Positions 1 to 8,886 of a DNA stretch of 64,000 bases are shown in pieces. The notes under the pieces are model-generated. The model did no database searches. It worked only from the letters and a program-made list of their open reading frames with translations, and was not told the DNA's origin. The DNA is from an uncultured Pelagibacteraceae bacterium. Its GTDB lineage: Bacteria; Pseudomonadota; Alphaproteobacteria; Pelagibacterales; AG-422-B15. The position numbers and the translations under genes are program-made. Each line of letters opens with the position of its first letter. Position 1 is the stretch's first letter. Location of the stretch: positions 426,001-490,000 of the forward strand of contig CACMIV010000001.1 in NCBI GenBank assembly GCA_902613805.1, read 5' to 3'.

Positions 1-673
1 AGAAACTACAGGCTTAAGGCCGTCAGAGGGCCATCGTGTCATAGAAATTGCAGCGATTGAAATAGTTGATTATTTACCAACCGGTAACACATATCAGCAA
101 TATATTAATCCTCAAAGGGACATGCCTGAGTCATCTTTTAAAGTTCATGGCCTGAGCTATGAATTTTTAAAAGATAAGCCCTTGTTTGAAAATATCATAA
201 ATGAATTTTTAGAATTTGTTGGTGATGACCCCATCATTGCTCACAATGTTGATTTTGATGTTGGGTTTTTAAATTATGAACTCAACTCATGTGGTAAGGA
301 ATCTCTAAAGAACGACAAGATTGATACTGTTTCAATAGCAAGAGAAAAGTTTCCTGGTCAAAGTGTTTCTTTGGATGCTCTTTGTAAGAGATTTGCAATA
401 GACAATAAGCAAAGAGAAAAGCACTCGGCAACAGTTGATACTGAACTTTTAGCGCGTGTATATATAGAGTTGATGGATGCCAGAGAATTGAGCCTGGACC
501 TAAATAATACAGTCGAAGTTAAAAATTCTACCTCGGATTTCAATACTGAAAAAATTAAAAACAGAAACCTACCTCCTCGACTTTCAGAAAAAGAAAAAAA
601 GTTACATGACTCATTCATACAAACACTGGGCGAAAACTCTATTTGGAATAAAATTAATCAATCTAGTGAGTAA
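1..673 (+). CDS. dnaQ: DNA polymerase III epsilon subunit (proofreading exonuclease), 5' end cut by window
   Basis: This is the 3'-5' proofreading exonuclease of the replicative polymerase. The frame is open from base 2 and begins inside the Exo I motif (ETTG, whose leading catalytic Asp lies outside the window). Exo II (HNVDFD) is near base 242. The Exo III-epsilon residues H and D (HSATVD) are near bases 422-437. The C-terminal 50 residues are charged and linker-like, as expected for the polymerase-binding tail. The first internal ATG at 122 is not the true start because homologous sequence continues upstream of it. The gene lies beside secB on the other strand, a common alphaproteobacterial arrangement. 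Its end overlaps the start of the NUDIX gene. Confidence 0.93.
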   Translation, partial: ETTGLRPSEGHRVIEIAAIEIVDYLPTGNTYQQYINPQRDMPESSFKVHGLSYEFLKDKPLFENIINEFLEFVGDDPIIAHNVDFDVGFLNYELNSCGKESLKNDKIDTVSIAREKFPGQSVSLDALCKRFAIDNKQREKHSATVDTELLARVYIELMDARELSLDLNNTVEVKNSTSDFNTEKIKNRNLPPRLSEKEKKLHDSFIQTLGENSIWNKINQSSE

Positions 674-1478
674 TCAAATCAACCACACATATAGTGATAG
701 CGGCAATTATCAGAAAATCCCAACACCCGCCGCTTCAGTTTTACTTATACGAGACGCAAATAAAAAAATAGAGGTTTTTATGATCAAAAGATCCATAAAA
801 ACAAATTTTGGTGGCGCATGGGTGTTTCCAGGAGGAAAGATCGATCATGACGATATTTCAAATAATTATTCAAATTATAGTCCTCTACTAGACGATGGTA
901 CAGCTTCAGCTAGACTTGGCATTGAAAAAAATGGATTGTCATATTGGATTGCATGTATCAGAGAGTGCTTTGAAGAAAGTGGAATACTTCTTGCGAATAA
1001 AAAAGGAAAAGATTTGAATAATACAGTTTTTAAGAACGACGATCTCAAAATCATAAACCATTACAAAAATAGAATGCAAAAAGGTGAACATATTTTTTAC
1101 GAGATGATTGATAAATTAAATTTAGAACTCGCTACAAGTGAACTCGCTTACATTTCCCATTGGATAACACCAAAAATTGAGAAAAGAAGATATAGTACCA
1201 GATTTTTTATTGCACGCACTACATCACAAGAAGCGGTTCACGATGGCATTGAAAGTGTGGAAAGTCAATGGATCAATCCTAAAGATGCTTTAGCGCGGTC
1301 TAAAAATGGGGAGTTTACAATGATAATGCCAACAATTAAAAATCTTGAAATGATAAGTGAGTACACAAATACATCAGTTCTTCTTACTGATATGAACAAT
1401 AAGACAAAAGACACAATACCTAAGGTTGAGCCAATATTTGAAATTGTGAATGGAGAGCTAAAATTAATTAGTTATTAA
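666..1478 (+). CDS. NUDIX hydrolase, NUDT19/CoA-diphosphatase-like
   Basis: This is a NUDIX pyrophosphohydrolase with a split Nudix box. The FPGGK segment (about residues 54-58) is separated by roughly 40 residues from RECFEESGILL (about 99-109). That insertion is typical of NUDT7/NUDT19-like proteins that act on CoA or nucleotide-sugar substrates, so the substrate here is an inference. The frame opens at 606, deep inside dnaQ, but an in-frame GTG at 666 overlaps the dnaQ stop by only 8 bases and is the likelier start (270 aa). The stop shares a TTAA tetranucleotide with convergent secB. Confidence 0.8.
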   Translation: MSNQINHTYSDSGNYQKIPTPAASVLLIRDANKKIEVFMIKRSIKTNFGGAWVFPGGKIDHDDISNNYSNYSPLLDDGTASARLGIEKNGLSYWIACIRECFEESGILLANKKGKDLNNTVFKNDDLKIINHYKNRMQKGEHIFYEMIDKLNLELATSELAYISHWITPKIEKRRYSTRFFIARTTSQEAVHDGIESVESQWINPKDALARSKNGEFTMIMPTIKNLEMISEYTNTSVLLTDMNNKTKDTIPKVEPIFEIVNGELKLISY

Positions 1479-1897
1479 TTTTGTTTCTTTCGTTTTTCGT
1501 ACAGGTCAGCAAAATTCACTGGGTCTAACATTAAAGGTGGAAGACCTCCATCAGAGTGCATGTCATAAATAATTCTTCTTGCAAATGGAAATAATTGCCT
1601 TGGGCATTCAACCAATAGATATGGTTCCTTAACATCATCAGTTAAATTTTTTATTTCAAAAATTCCTATATACTTGAGATCAATTATATATAATTTTTTT
1701 TCATCTCGAATGGCATTGACACTGATGTTTAATTCTACCTCATAAATTTCAGTATCTTTTCTATTTTTTGCTTTTACATCTACATTAGCATTGATCATAG
1801 GACGATCGCTACCTGGCTTAAAAGATTCAAGTCCATGTGGATTTTCAAATGATAAATCTCTAATAAATTGAGTAATAATTTTCGCGGTTACATCCAT
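1475..1897 (-). CDS. secB: Protein-export chaperone SecB
   Basis: SecB is a cytoplasmic homotetrameric chaperone that keeps precursors unfolded and hands them to SecA. The 140-residue length matches the family. The body carries the SecB pattern from SFENPHG near the N-terminus, through EVELN, to the conserved tail CPRQLFPFARRII and a proline-rich PPLMLDPVNF segment. It is downstream of fxsA, with start and stop overlapping by one base (TAATG), so the two are co-transcribed. It converges with the NUDIX gene, with both TAA stops in the palindrome TTAA. Confidence 0.95.
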   Translation of the reverse strand: MDVTAKIITQFIRDLSFENPHGLESFKPGSDRPMINANVDVKAKNRKDTEIYEVELNISVNAIRDEKKLYIIDLKYIGIFEIKNLTDDVKEPYLLVECPRQLFPFARRIIYDMHSDGGLPPLMLDPVNFADLYEKRKKQN

Positions 1898-2334
1898 TAT
1901 TTTATTTTGTCCTCATCATCCAATTCTACGAAGTCACCCTCTAAGGTATTATCTTCGTGATTTTGTTTCACACCATATCGAGAAAGAATGTAACTTGCTA
2001 CTAACTTTATAAAAATCACCCTTGTAACAGGTATTAAACCAAGAAAACCTATAGAGTCTGAGAAGAACCCGGGAGTAATTAACAGAATTCCAGAAATAAG
2101 GATAACAAGCCCTTCAAACATTGTTTGAACAGGTGCCTCAAGGTTTTGCAATTGAGAAGCTAATTTCTTAAATGTACTAATACCTTGCTGGCGGACAAAA
2201 AATACACCAACTATAGCTGTAAGAAATATTAGCATAATTGTATAAAAGGAACCAATAATGCTCCCAATTTCAATAAATAAGCTAATTTCAATGATCGGAA
2301 TAAGTATAAAAATTGCAATAAATATAAAAAACAA
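1897..2334 (-). CDS. fxsA: FxsA-family membrane protein
   Basis: This is a small cytoplasmic-membrane protein of 145 residues with an N-terminal hydrophobic helix (about 1-20). Further membrane segments lie around residues 25-45 and 75-95. The family signature is seen in the PxxEI start (PIIEISLFIEIG) and in the internal ITPGFFSDSIGFL segment. FxsA overproduction relieves F-plasmid exclusion of phage T7 in E. coli, but its normal role is unknown. It sits directly before secB and divergent from the Tim44-like gene, the usual alphaproteobacterial context. The charged C-terminal tail is variable. Confidence 0.88.
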   Translation of the reverse strand: MFFIFIAIFILIPIIEISLFIEIGSIIGSFYTIMLIFLTAIVGVFFVRQQGISTFKKLASQLQNLEAPVQTMFEGLVILISGILLITPGFFSDSIGFLGLIPVTRVIFIKLVASYILSRYGVKQNHEDNTLEGDFVELDDEDKIK

Positions 2335-2361
2335 AATAAAAAGTAAATGTTGAAAGTTTAG

Positions 2362-2390
2362 TTTAAATCCCTAAATAAGGACTCTATAAT
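2362..2390 (+). promoter_or_regulatory. Predicted sigma70-type promoter of the Tim44-like gene
   Basis: A perfect TATAAT lies at 2385-2390. A weak -35 (TTTAAA, 2362-2367) stands 17 bases upstream. Only 10 bases separate the -10 box from the ATG at 2401, so the transcript would start within a few bases of the start codon. There is no clear Shine-Dalgarno sequence in that space. Confidence 0.5.
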
Positions 2391-2400
2391 ATTTAAATTA

Positions 2401-3015
2401 ATGAGTGAAGCATTTCAGTACATAGACATTTTGATTCTAGCGATTATTGCTGGCATTGTCCTTTTGCGTCTTAGAAGCGTCCTAGGAAGACGTACAGGTC
2501 ATGAAAAAACCGACAAAACCTCATATAATTATGAGACACCACAAACCGCTAAAGAGGAAAAAGTTATTCCAATTGAACCAAAAACTTCATCTAGCGCGCG
2601 CGAGGACGGTTGGTTTAATAATGACGATTTCTTGCGTGGAGCAGCTAACGCCTATGAAACTATTGTTACAAATTTCGAGAACGGCAATAAAGATGCTTTA
2701 AAGCCTCTACTCTCTGACGATGTATTAAGTAGTTTTTCATCAGTAATCGATGAAAGAAACAGTAAAAATGAAACAGTAGAATTTAATTTTATAGGAATTG
2801 AAAAGTCAGAGATTGTTCACAAAGATTTAAAGAAAAATCCAATGGAGGTTACAGTCAGATTTATATCTGAAATGATCACCTGTATTAAAAACAGCAAGGA
2901 CGAAGTTATTTCAGGCAGCTTGAATCAGGTTCAAAAAATCACTGATGTTTGGACATTTGAAAAAATAAAAGATAAAAAGAGTTCAAACTGGCTGTTAGCA
3001 GCGACTTCCGATTAA
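2401..3015 (+). CDS. Tim44/TimA-like import-domain protein
   Basis: This is a 204-residue membrane-anchored protein with one N-terminal helix (about residues 6-24). A variable charged linker follows, then a Tim44-like/MBA1 domain from about residue 75 to the end (DDFLRGAANAYETIV). Bacterial homologues in Alphaproteobacteria are related to mitochondrial Tim44 and are thought to work at the inner membrane. The exact bacterial function is not settled. It is divergent from fxsA and converges on a thioesterase, sharing stop codons in TTAA (3012-3015). The genes often found after it in relatives (mltA, a Smr protein) are not here. Confidence 0.85.
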   Translation: MSEAFQYIDILILAIIAGIVLLRLRSVLGRRTGHEKTDKTSYNYETPQTAKEEKVIPIEPKTSSSAREDGWFNNDDFLRGAANAYETIVTNFENGNKDALKPLLSDDVLSSFSSVIDERNSKNETVEFNFIGIEKSEIVHKDLKKNPMEVTVRFISEMITCIKNSKDEVISGSLNQVQKITDVWTFEKIKDKKSSNWLLAATSD

Positions 3016-3440
3016 TCAATTAAATATTTATTCAATTTTGATCTAATATCATCTGGAATAGTCTCGGACTTCATGCTTTTTTGATTAGTGTTGACCCAAG
3101 TAATATTAGCTGAATTTAAAACTTCGTCTGAACCTGCTTTATATATTTCTTGCATGAATGTCATGCTTGAGTTTCCAAGTTTTTTTACGCCTGTGTAAAC
3201 CTCAAGCTGATCATTAAGTCTTGCAGGACTTTTAAAATCCATTTGAACGCCAACTGTATGAAAATCATTGTTCGTATTTTTTACATATTCATCTTGATCA
3301 AAACAATCTTCAAGCATTTCACTCAAAGAAATATCAAAATATGTTAGGTAATGAGAGTTGTAGACTATTCTTTGACAATCAACTTCTGAATAACGTACTT
3401 TTATTTTATTTAAATGAGTCTTTTTAGTTTTTAATGACAT
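3012..3440 (-). CDS. Acyl-CoA thioesterase, YbgC/4HBT hotdog family
   Basis: This is a single hotdog-fold thioesterase of 142 residues. The 4-hydroxybenzoyl-CoA thioesterase motif is visible as RYSEVDCQRIVYNSHYLTYFD near the N-terminus, where the Asp after VD-type residues is the expected catalytic acid. The usual glycine before the VV/IV pair is replaced (CQRIVY). The fold continues through VQMDFKSPARLND. The probable substrate is a short acyl-CoA, but this cannot be set from sequence. The end overlaps the Tim44-like gene by four bases on the opposite strand. It lies 5 bases after hslU and may be read through from it. Confidence 0.82.
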   Translation of the reverse strand: MSLKTKKTHLNKIKVRYSEVDCQRIVYNSHYLTYFDISLSEMLEDCFDQDEYVKNTNNDFHTVGVQMDFKSPARLNDQLEVYTGVKKLGNSSMTFMQEIYKAGSDEVLNSANITWVNTNQKSMKSETIPDDIRSKLNKYLID

Positions 3441-3445
3441 ATAAG

Positions 3446-4750
3446 TTAAAGAATAAATTTAGAAAGATCTGTATCTTTCGATAATTCATTTACATTATCT
3501 TTCACATAGTTTGCATCAATTGTAATCTTTTCTCCACTTTTATCAGCTGCAGAAAAACTTATATCTTCTAATACTCTCTCAAGAATTGTATGTAAACGAC
3601 GAGCTCCAATATTCTCAATAGTTGAGTTAATGTCTACAGCCAAGGTTGCTATTGCATCAATTCCATCTTCGCTAAAATTAATTTTTACATCTTCTGTACC
3701 CATCAGCGCCTCATATTGTTTTATCAAGCTATACTTGGGTTCTGTTAAGATACGTTTGAAGTCTTCCTGTGAAAGTGCTTTGAGATTTACCCTTATTGGT
3801 AGTCTACCCTGTAATTCTGGCAATAGATCTGATGGCTTAGATAGCTGAAATGCCCCAGAAGCTATAAAAAGTATATGATCAGTTTTGATTGTCCCGTGCT
3901 TAGTATTAACAGTGGTTCCCTCAATTAAAGGCAACAGATCTCTTTGCACCCCTTCTCTTGAAACATCACCACCAACCCTTTCACTTCTTGCACAAACTTT
4001 ATCTATTTCATCTATAAATACAATTCCATTATCCTCTACAGCTTTTTTTGCCTCGTTTACAATTTGGTCAGTATCAATGAGTTTATCTGATTCTTCATTA
4101 ACAAGGATCTCATAAGAGTCGGCAACTGTTGTTTTCTTCTTTTTAGTTTTTGGTCCCATAGCTTTACCAAGCATATCGTTAAGATTTATCATTCCTATAC
4201 CCGCACCTTGTCCACCTTGAAGATCAATTGTTGGAAATGATCCAGTGTCTTGAACAGCTATTTCGATTTCCTTTTCATTGAGTTCGTTATTTCTGAGTTT
4301 TTTTCTAAAACTTTCTCGTGTTGCGGGTCCTGAACCTGGCCCAACTAAAGCATCTAGTACTCGTTCTTCAGCAGCCAATTGTGCTTTTGCTTTGACTTCT
4401 TTTCTTTTTATTTCACGAACCATTGTAATTGCTATTTCAATTAAATCGCGAACAATAGACTCTACATCTCTACCTACATATCCTACTTCTGTGAATTTTG
4501 TCGCTTCAACTTTTATAAAAGGTGCTTGTGCTAATTTTGAAAGCCTTCTAGAAATTTCAGTTTTACCAATCCCAGTAGGACCAATCATTAAAATGTTTTT
4601 TGGAAGAACTTCTTCTCTCATATCTTCTGGTAATTGCTGGCGTCGCCAACGATTCCTTAATGCGATGGCTACAGATTTTTTTGCATCATCTTGGCCAATA
4701 ATATATCTATCGAGTTCGGAAACAATTTCCCTTGGTGAAAACGCTTGCAT
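3446..4750 (-). CDS. hslU: ATP-dependent protease ATPase subunit HslU (ClpY)
   Basis: HslU is the hexameric AAA+ unfoldase that feeds substrates into the HslV protease. Its 434 residues match the family. Walker A is GPTGIGKT at about 57-64, and the Walker B region [10 protein letters not shown] lies around 245-255. The family-specific I domain sits between them. Sensor-2 lies in [19 protein letters not shown] near the end. The C-terminus (DLSKFIL) is the tail that docks into HslV. It follows hslV with a 3-base gap. The pair is probably transcribed from the heat-shock-type promoter ahead of hslV. Confidence 0.97.
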   Translation of the reverse strand: MQAFSPREIVSELDRYIIGQDDAKKSVAIALRNRWRRQQLPEDMREEVLPKNILMIGPTGIGKTEISRRLSKLAQAPFIKVEATKFTEVGYVGRDVESIVRDLIEIAITMVREIKRKEVKAKAQLAAEERVLDALVGPGSGPATRESFRKKLRNNELNEKEIEIAVQDTGSFPTIDLQGGQGAGIGMINLNDMLGKAMGPKTKKKKTTVADSYEILVNEESDKLIDTDQIVNEAKKAVEDNGIVFIDEIDKVCARSERVGGDVSREGVQRDLLPLIEGTTVNTKHGTIKTDHILFIASGAFQLSKPSDLLPELQGRLPIRVNLKALSQEDFKRILTEPKYSLIKQYEALMGTEDVKINFSEDGIDAIATLAVDINSTIENIGARRLHTILERVLEDISFSAADKSGEKITIDANYVKDNVNELSKDTDLSKFIL

Positions 4751-4753
4751 TAT

Positions 4754-5305
4754 TTAGTACTCAATTTTTTCAAGTGTTACATTGCTGTTTGTAAAGACAC
4801 AAATTTCACCAGCAATTTTTAGTGACTTTAAAGCAATTTCTTCAGCGGTAAGATCAGTATCAATCAGAGCTTTAGCAGCAGATAGTGCATAGTTGCCTCC
4901 ACTACCAATTCCAATAATCGATCCTTCAGGGTCTAACACATCACCCATTCCAGTAATTAGAAGTGATGTAGAAGAGTCTGCAACTGTAAGAAGTGCTTCT
5001 AGACGCCTTAAATATTTGTCGGTGCGCCAATCTTTCGCCAGTTCAACACATGCTCTGGTAAGCTGTTTAGGATGCTTTTCTAGTTTCGCTTCCAGTCTCT
5101 CAAATAAAGTAAACGCATCTGCAGTTGCTCCGGCAAAACCAACGATAACACTACCATCACCTATTTTTCTAACCTTTTGGGCAGTGCCCTTAATGACTGT
5201 ATTCCCAAGACTAACTTGTCCGTCTCCCGCGACAACAACCTGATTGTCTTTTCTTACACTAATAATAGTTGTGCCGTGCCATGATTGACTTTGTGGATTT
5301 TCCAT
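4754..5305 (-). CDS. hslV: ATP-dependent protease peptidase subunit HslV (ClpQ)
   Basis: HslV is the threonine-protease subunit of HslUV. The 183-residue precursor has an 11-residue propeptide ending HG. Thr12 of TTIISVRK is the expected N-terminal nucleophile after processing. GDGQVS and the Gly-rich [13 protein letters not shown] segment are family hallmarks. There is little room for a leader: the predicted heat-shock promoter would start transcription only a few bases before the ATG, and no Shine-Dalgarno is visible. It stands divergent from hisB, a neighbourhood shared with many Alphaproteobacteria. Confidence 0.97.
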   Translation of the reverse strand: MENPQSQSWHGTTIISVRKDNQVVVAGDGQVSLGNTVIKGTAQKVRKIGDGSVIVGFAGATADAFTLFERLEAKLEKHPKQLTRACVELAKDWRTDKYLRRLEALLTVADSSTSLLITGMGDVLDPEGSIIGIGSGGNYALSAAKALIDTDLTAEEIALKSLKIAGEICVFTNSNVTLEKIEY

Positions 5306-5315
5306 ATTGAGTGTT

Positions 5316-5343
5316 ATGTGGCTATTTATTTATTAACTTCAAG
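5316..5343 (-). promoter_or_regulatory. Predicted heat-shock (RpoH-type) promoter of hslVU
   Basis: Reading the minus strand, a perfect CTTGAA -35 (5343-5338) is followed after 16 bases by CCACAT (5321-5316), close to the sigma32 -10 core CCCCAT. HslUV is a heat-shock protease in proteobacteria, which fits. The start site would fall about 5 bases before the hslV ATG. Confidence 0.5.
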
Positions 5344-5420
5344 CCCTGACTTTTCATTAAAAATTACATTTTTTATAGATAATTCAGTGATTTATTGATA
5401 GAAACCGACAGGATTTTGTT

Positions 5421-6020
5421 ATGAGAACAGCAGAGTATAAAAGAGATACAAAAGAAACCTCCATCTCTGTCGATATTAATATCGACGGAACAGGTAAATA
5501 CGATATTAAGACTGGCATAGGATTTCTTGATCACATGCTTGAACAACTATCAAAGCACTCACTAATTGATATGAAGATAAAAGCATCAGGAGATACTCAC
5601 ATTGACTATCATCATACGACTGAGGATACAGGCATTGCAATTGGTGAATGTTTATCAAAAGCATTAGGTAATCGACAAGGTATTACACGTTATGCGCACT
5701 CTTATATTCCCATGGATGAAACATTATCAAGAGTTGCGCTTGATCTATCAAATAGACCTTATTTAATTTGGAAAGTACGATTTAGTGCTCCAAAGATAAC
5801 TTCTTCTCAAGGTGACTTTGATACTGAATTATTTAAAGAATGGTTCCAAGCTTTTGCACAAGCAAGCGGGACAACATTACATGTTGAAAATATTTATGGA
5901 GAAAACAACCATCATATAATTGAGTCTTGCTTTAAGGCTTTGGCAAGAAGTTTAAGAAACGCTGTTGCGATTAACGAGCGAGAGGGAATGAACATTCCTT
6001 CTACCAAAGGACAACTTTAA
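5421..6020 (+). CDS. hisB: Imidazoleglycerol-phosphate dehydratase HisB
   Basis: HisB converts imidazoleglycerol phosphate to imidazoleacetol phosphate, step 6 of histidine synthesis. The 199-residue single-domain form lacks the phosphatase domain found in enterobacterial HisB. Metal-binding histidine clusters are visible: [28 protein letters not shown] and the C-terminal [22 protein letters not shown] 7 bases before the ATG gives a clear ribosome binding site. It is the first gene of a tightly packed plus-strand his operon and is divergent from hslV. hisG, hisD, hisI, hisC and a histidinol-phosphatase are not in this window. Confidence 0.97.
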   Translation: MRTAEYKRDTKETSISVDINIDGTGKYDIKTGIGFLDHMLEQLSKHSLIDMKIKASGDTHIDYHHTTEDTGIAIGECLSKALGNRQGITRYAHSYIPMDETLSRVALDLSNRPYLIWKVRFSAPKITSSQGDFDTELFKEWFQAFAQASGTTLHVENIYGENNHHIIESCFKALARSLRNAVAINEREGMNIPSTKGQL

Positions 6021-6023
6021 AGA

Positions 6024-6482
6024 ATGATTAAAGAAGGCCAAAAACTACCTTCATTCAAACTTAAAAATCAGAAAGATGAAGAAGTTAAATTTCCTACAAA
6101 AGAAGACACGGTAATTTATTTTTATCCTAAAGCGGATACTCCAGGTTGTACAAAAGAGTCTTGCGATTTTCAAAGCAATCTTCGAAAGTTAAACAATCTA
6201 AAGGTCAGAGTTTATGGTATATCTAAAGACACTGTTCAAAAACAAAATAAATTTGCTGAAAAATACAAATTAAAATTTGATCTTCTTTCTGATGAGAGTG
6301 AAAAAATCTGTGAGAAATTTGGTGTATGGATTAAAAAAAGTATGTATGGCAGAACTTATAAGGGCATAGATAGATCTACATTTCTTATTATGAAAGGCAA
6401 GGTCGTAAAGGTTTGGAGAAAAGTGAAAGTAAATAATCATGTAGAGGAAGTTATTGATACTATTAAACAAATGAATAAATGA
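6024..6482 (+). CDS. bcp: Peroxiredoxin, Bcp/PrxQ type
   Basis: This is a thiol peroxidase of the AhpC/TSA superfamily that reduces peroxides using a thioredoxin-type donor. The active-site motif TPGCTKESCDF carries both the peroxidatic Cys (about residue 42) and the resolving Cys five positions later, as in 2-Cys PrxQ proteins. The length of 152 matches. The gene is embedded between hisB (3-base gap) and hisH (4-base ATGA overlap). It is therefore almost certainly co-transcribed with histidine biosynthesis, an unusual place for it. The protein is lysine-rich, like much of this genome. Confidence 0.9.
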   Translation: MIKEGQKLPSFKLKNQKDEEVKFPTKEDTVIYFYPKADTPGCTKESCDFQSNLRKLNNLKVRVYGISKDTVQKQNKFAEKYKLKFDLLSDESEKICEKFGVWIKKSMYGRTYKGIDRSTFLIMKGKVVKVWRKVKVNNHVEEVIDTIKQMNK

Positions 6483-7117
6483 AGTTAGTAATTATCAACT
6501 ACGGCTCAGGAAATTTGCATTCAGTACACAAGGCAATTGAAGCCGTAAACAATAACTTAGAAAATCCATACGAAATTATTGTTACAAATACACCATCTGA
6601 AATATTAAACGCCGATAAATTAGTTCTTCCTGGAGTAGGGGCTTTTCAAGACTGCAAGAACGCAATTCACAAAATAGATGGTCTATTTGAATGTCTTGAA
6701 CAAGTGGTAATTGGTGAAAAAAAAGCTTTTATGGGCATTTGTGTTGGAATGCAATTACTAGCAGAAAAATCTTTAGAATTTGGTGAATGTGAGGGTTTTG
6801 GATGGATACCCGGAGAAGTAATCAAGATCGAGGCTCCAGCTGATTATAAAATTCCACACATGGGATGGAATGAAGTCACTTTTCGCAATCATGAATTATT
6901 GAATAATATTTCACAAAATACTGATTTTTATTTTGTGCACAGTTACTACTTTAGAACTCAAAAAAATGAAAATTGTATTGCAACTACAAAATATCCAAAT
7001 TCAATTACTGCAGCAGTACTCAAGGAAAATATTTTTGGTACACAATTTCATCCAGAAAAAAGTCATAATAACGGAAAACAAATAATTACAAACTTTCTTG
7101 AGTGGGAACCTTCATGA
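6479..7117 (+). CDS. hisH: Imidazole glycerol phosphate synthase, glutaminase subunit HisH
   Basis: This is the glutamine amidotransferase partner of HisF. It releases ammonia that HisF uses to make IGP and AICAR. The class I triad is present: Cys88 in GICVGMQLL, and His191 and Glu193 in GTQFHPEKS. The N-terminus IINYGSGNLHSV is typical. The length is 212. The start overlaps bcp by ATGA. The end overlaps hisA by ATGA at 7114-7117, implying translational coupling. Confidence 0.96.
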   Translation: MKLVIINYGSGNLHSVHKAIEAVNNNLENPYEIIVTNTPSEILNADKLVLPGVGAFQDCKNAIHKIDGLFECLEQVVIGEKKAFMGICVGMQLLAEKSLEFGECEGFGWIPGEVIKIEAPADYKIPHMGWNEVTFRNHELLNNISQNTDFYFVHSYYFRTQKNENCIATTKYPNSITAAVLKENIFGTQFHPEKSHNNGKQIITNFLEWEPS

Positions 7118-7836
7118 TTTTATTTCCAGCAATTGATTTAAAAGACGGTAAATGTGTAAGGTTAATACAAGGTGATTTTAAACAATCTACAACATACAAT
7201 GAGTCACCGTTAGAACAGGCTAAAATTTTTGAAGACTCTGGAGTGGAATATTTGCATTGCGTTGACCTAGATGGAGCGCTTAAGGGTAATTTTGAAAATA
7301 TTAAATCTATTGAGCAAATAAAAAAAAATACGAGTCTTAAGATTCAGTTCGGTGGTGGAGTAAGGAACATTGAGAGAGTTGAAAGACTCATTAATATTGG
7401 TGTTAATAATGTTATTATCGGAACATCAGTGTTTGAAAATAAAACTTTTTTTGAGAAATCAGTTTGCAATTATCCTAATAGAATTTCAATTGCTCTCGAC
7501 ATTAAGCAGAACCAAATTGCTACAAAAGGTTGGAAAGAGGTGAAAGATTTACAAATTTCTGATTTTTTAAAAAGTATAGAAGATCTTAATATCAACTCAA
7601 TAATAATTACTGACGTTATGAGGGATGGTATGAAGCAGGGAATTAACTTTGAAATGCTAGAAAATATAATGGTTCAAACAAAAATTGACTGTGTTGCATC
7701 AGGCGGGGTATCAAATATCTCAGACCTTATTAACCTAAAGAAAAAAAATTACTCACAAATAAAAGGTGTAATTGTAGGTAAAGCAATTTATGACAAAAAT
7801 ATTGATATTGCTGAGGCATTAAAGATAGTTAGATAG
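7114..7836 (+). CDS. hisA: ProFAR isomerase HisA
   Basis: HisA isomerises 5'-ProFAR to PRFAR, the step before HisHF. It is a half-repeat TIM barrel of 240 residues with catalytic Asp8 in [14 protein letters not shown]. The phosphate-binding sites lie in FGGGVRN and ASGGVSN, and a second catalytic Asp is in [13 protein letters not shown]. The frame opens at 7102, but the ATG at 7114 overlaps the hisH stop (ATGA) and gives the canonical MILFPAID start, so I chose it. hisF follows after one base. Confidence 0.95.
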   Translation: MILFPAIDLKDGKCVRLIQGDFKQSTTYNESPLEQAKIFEDSGVEYLHCVDLDGALKGNFENIKSIEQIKKNTSLKIQFGGGVRNIERVERLINIGVNNVIIGTSVFENKTFFEKSVCNYPNRISIALDIKQNQIATKGWKEVKDLQISDFLKSIEDLNINSIIITDVMRDGMKQGINFEMLENIMVQTKIDCVASGGVSNISDLINLKKKNYSQIKGVIVGKAIYDKNIDIAEALKIVR

Positions 7837-7837
7837 A

Positions 7838-8596
7838 ATGCTAAAAAAAAGAATCATACCTTGTTTAGACGTTGATCGAGGAAGAGTTGTCAAAGGCGTC
7901 AATTTTGTTGACTTAATTGATGCTGGTGATCCAGTTGAACAAGCAAAAATCTATAATTCTGAGGGAGCTGACGAACTTTGCTTTCTAGATATAACTGCAT
8001 CAAGTGACGATAGAGAAACTCTCTTTGAAGTTGTAAAAAAAACTGCTGAAAATTGTTTCATACCACTCACTGTAGGTGGAGGCGTCAGGACCATAGATGA
8101 TATATCTCGTTTGCTTCACCATGGAGCAGATAAAGTGTCTATAAATACAGCTGCAGTTGAAAACATTGACCTGGTTGCAAAAGCAGCAAAGAAATATGGT
8201 TCCTCAACAATAGTTATAGCAGTAGACGCAAAAAAAAATGGAGATAAAAGTTGGAATATATTTACCCATGGTGGAAGAAAGCCCACAGATATTGATGCAT
8301 TAGAATATTGTATTGAAGTAGCTAATTTAGGAGCTGGTGAGATATTATTAACTTCAATGGACAGAGATGGAACAAAAATAGGATTTGACAATGAATTATT
8401 GAGTACTGTCTCATCCTCTATTGATATTCCTGTTATTGCTTCAGGAGGCGTTGGAAAGCTTGCGCACTTTGCTGAAGGGGTATTAGAGGGGGGAGCCAGC
8501 GCTCTATTAGCTGCTTCTATTTTTCATTTCGGAGAATATAGTATTAAAGATGTAAAAACATATCTTGCTGAACAAAATATAGCAGTTAGGATTTAA
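7838..8596 (+). CDS. hisF: Imidazole glycerol phosphate synthase, cyclase subunit HisF
   Basis: HisF is a TIM barrel that cyclises PRFAR with ammonia from HisH, producing IGP for HisB and AICAR for purine synthesis. Catalytic Asp11 ([15 protein letters not shown]) and Asp130 (IAVDAKKNG) are both present, as are the phosphate sites TVGGGVR and ASGGVG. The 252-residue length is standard. It sits one base after hisA and two bases before the DUF1330 gene. Confidence 0.97.
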   Translation: MLKKRIIPCLDVDRGRVVKGVNFVDLIDAGDPVEQAKIYNSEGADELCFLDITASSDDRETLFEVVKKTAENCFIPLTVGGGVRTIDDISRLLHHGADKVSINTAAVENIDLVAKAAKKYGSSTIVIAVDAKKNGDKSWNIFTHGGRKPTDIDALEYCIEVANLGAGEILLTSMDRDGTKIGFDNELLSTVSSSIDIPVIASGGVGKLAHFAEGVLEGGASALLAASIFHFGEYSIKDVKTYLAEQNIAVRI

Positions 8597-8598
8597 TT

Positions 8599-8886
8599 AT
8601 GAAAGGTTATTGGGTAGTAAAAGTCAATGTGTTACATCCTGACAAGCAAAAATTGTATGCAGAGTACGCAACTGAGGCGGTCAAAAAATACAATGGTAAA
8701 TTTTTAGTACGGGGTGGCGAACAAACAACTATGGAAGGTAAAGAGTTTAAAAGAAACGTCATAGTTGAGTATGAGACAATTGAAATAGCTAAAGAGGCTT
8801 ATAACTCAGAAGAATATCAAAATGCAAAAAAAATCTTGGGAGACGAAAAGGATAGAATTTTTGCAATTGCTGAGGGAGTGGAATGA
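8599..8886 (+). CDS. DUF1330 (dimeric alpha-beta barrel) protein
   Basis: This is a 95-residue single-domain protein of the DUF1330 family, a ferredoxin-like dimeric alpha-beta barrel. Family features include GYWVVKVNVLHPDK at the start, GGKF-like YNGKFLVRGGE, and the EYxxAKxI-type ending (SEEYQNAKKILGD). No enzymatic role is established for the family. It is wedged between hisF and hisE, overlapping hisE by ATGA, so it is produced with the histidine enzymes. Whether it contributes to the pathway is unknown. Confidence 0.82.
   Translation: MKGYWVVKVNVLHPDKQKLYAEYATEAVKKYNGKFLVRGGEQTTMEGKEFKRNVIVEYETIEIAKEAYNSEEYQNAKKILGDEKDRIFAIAEGVE

Noticed and set aside
4278..4757. Plus-strand open frame of 159 codons opposite hslU
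   Set aside because: This is an antisense shadow of a conserved gene, rich in Ser and Phe as expected from reading AT-rich coding DNA backwards.
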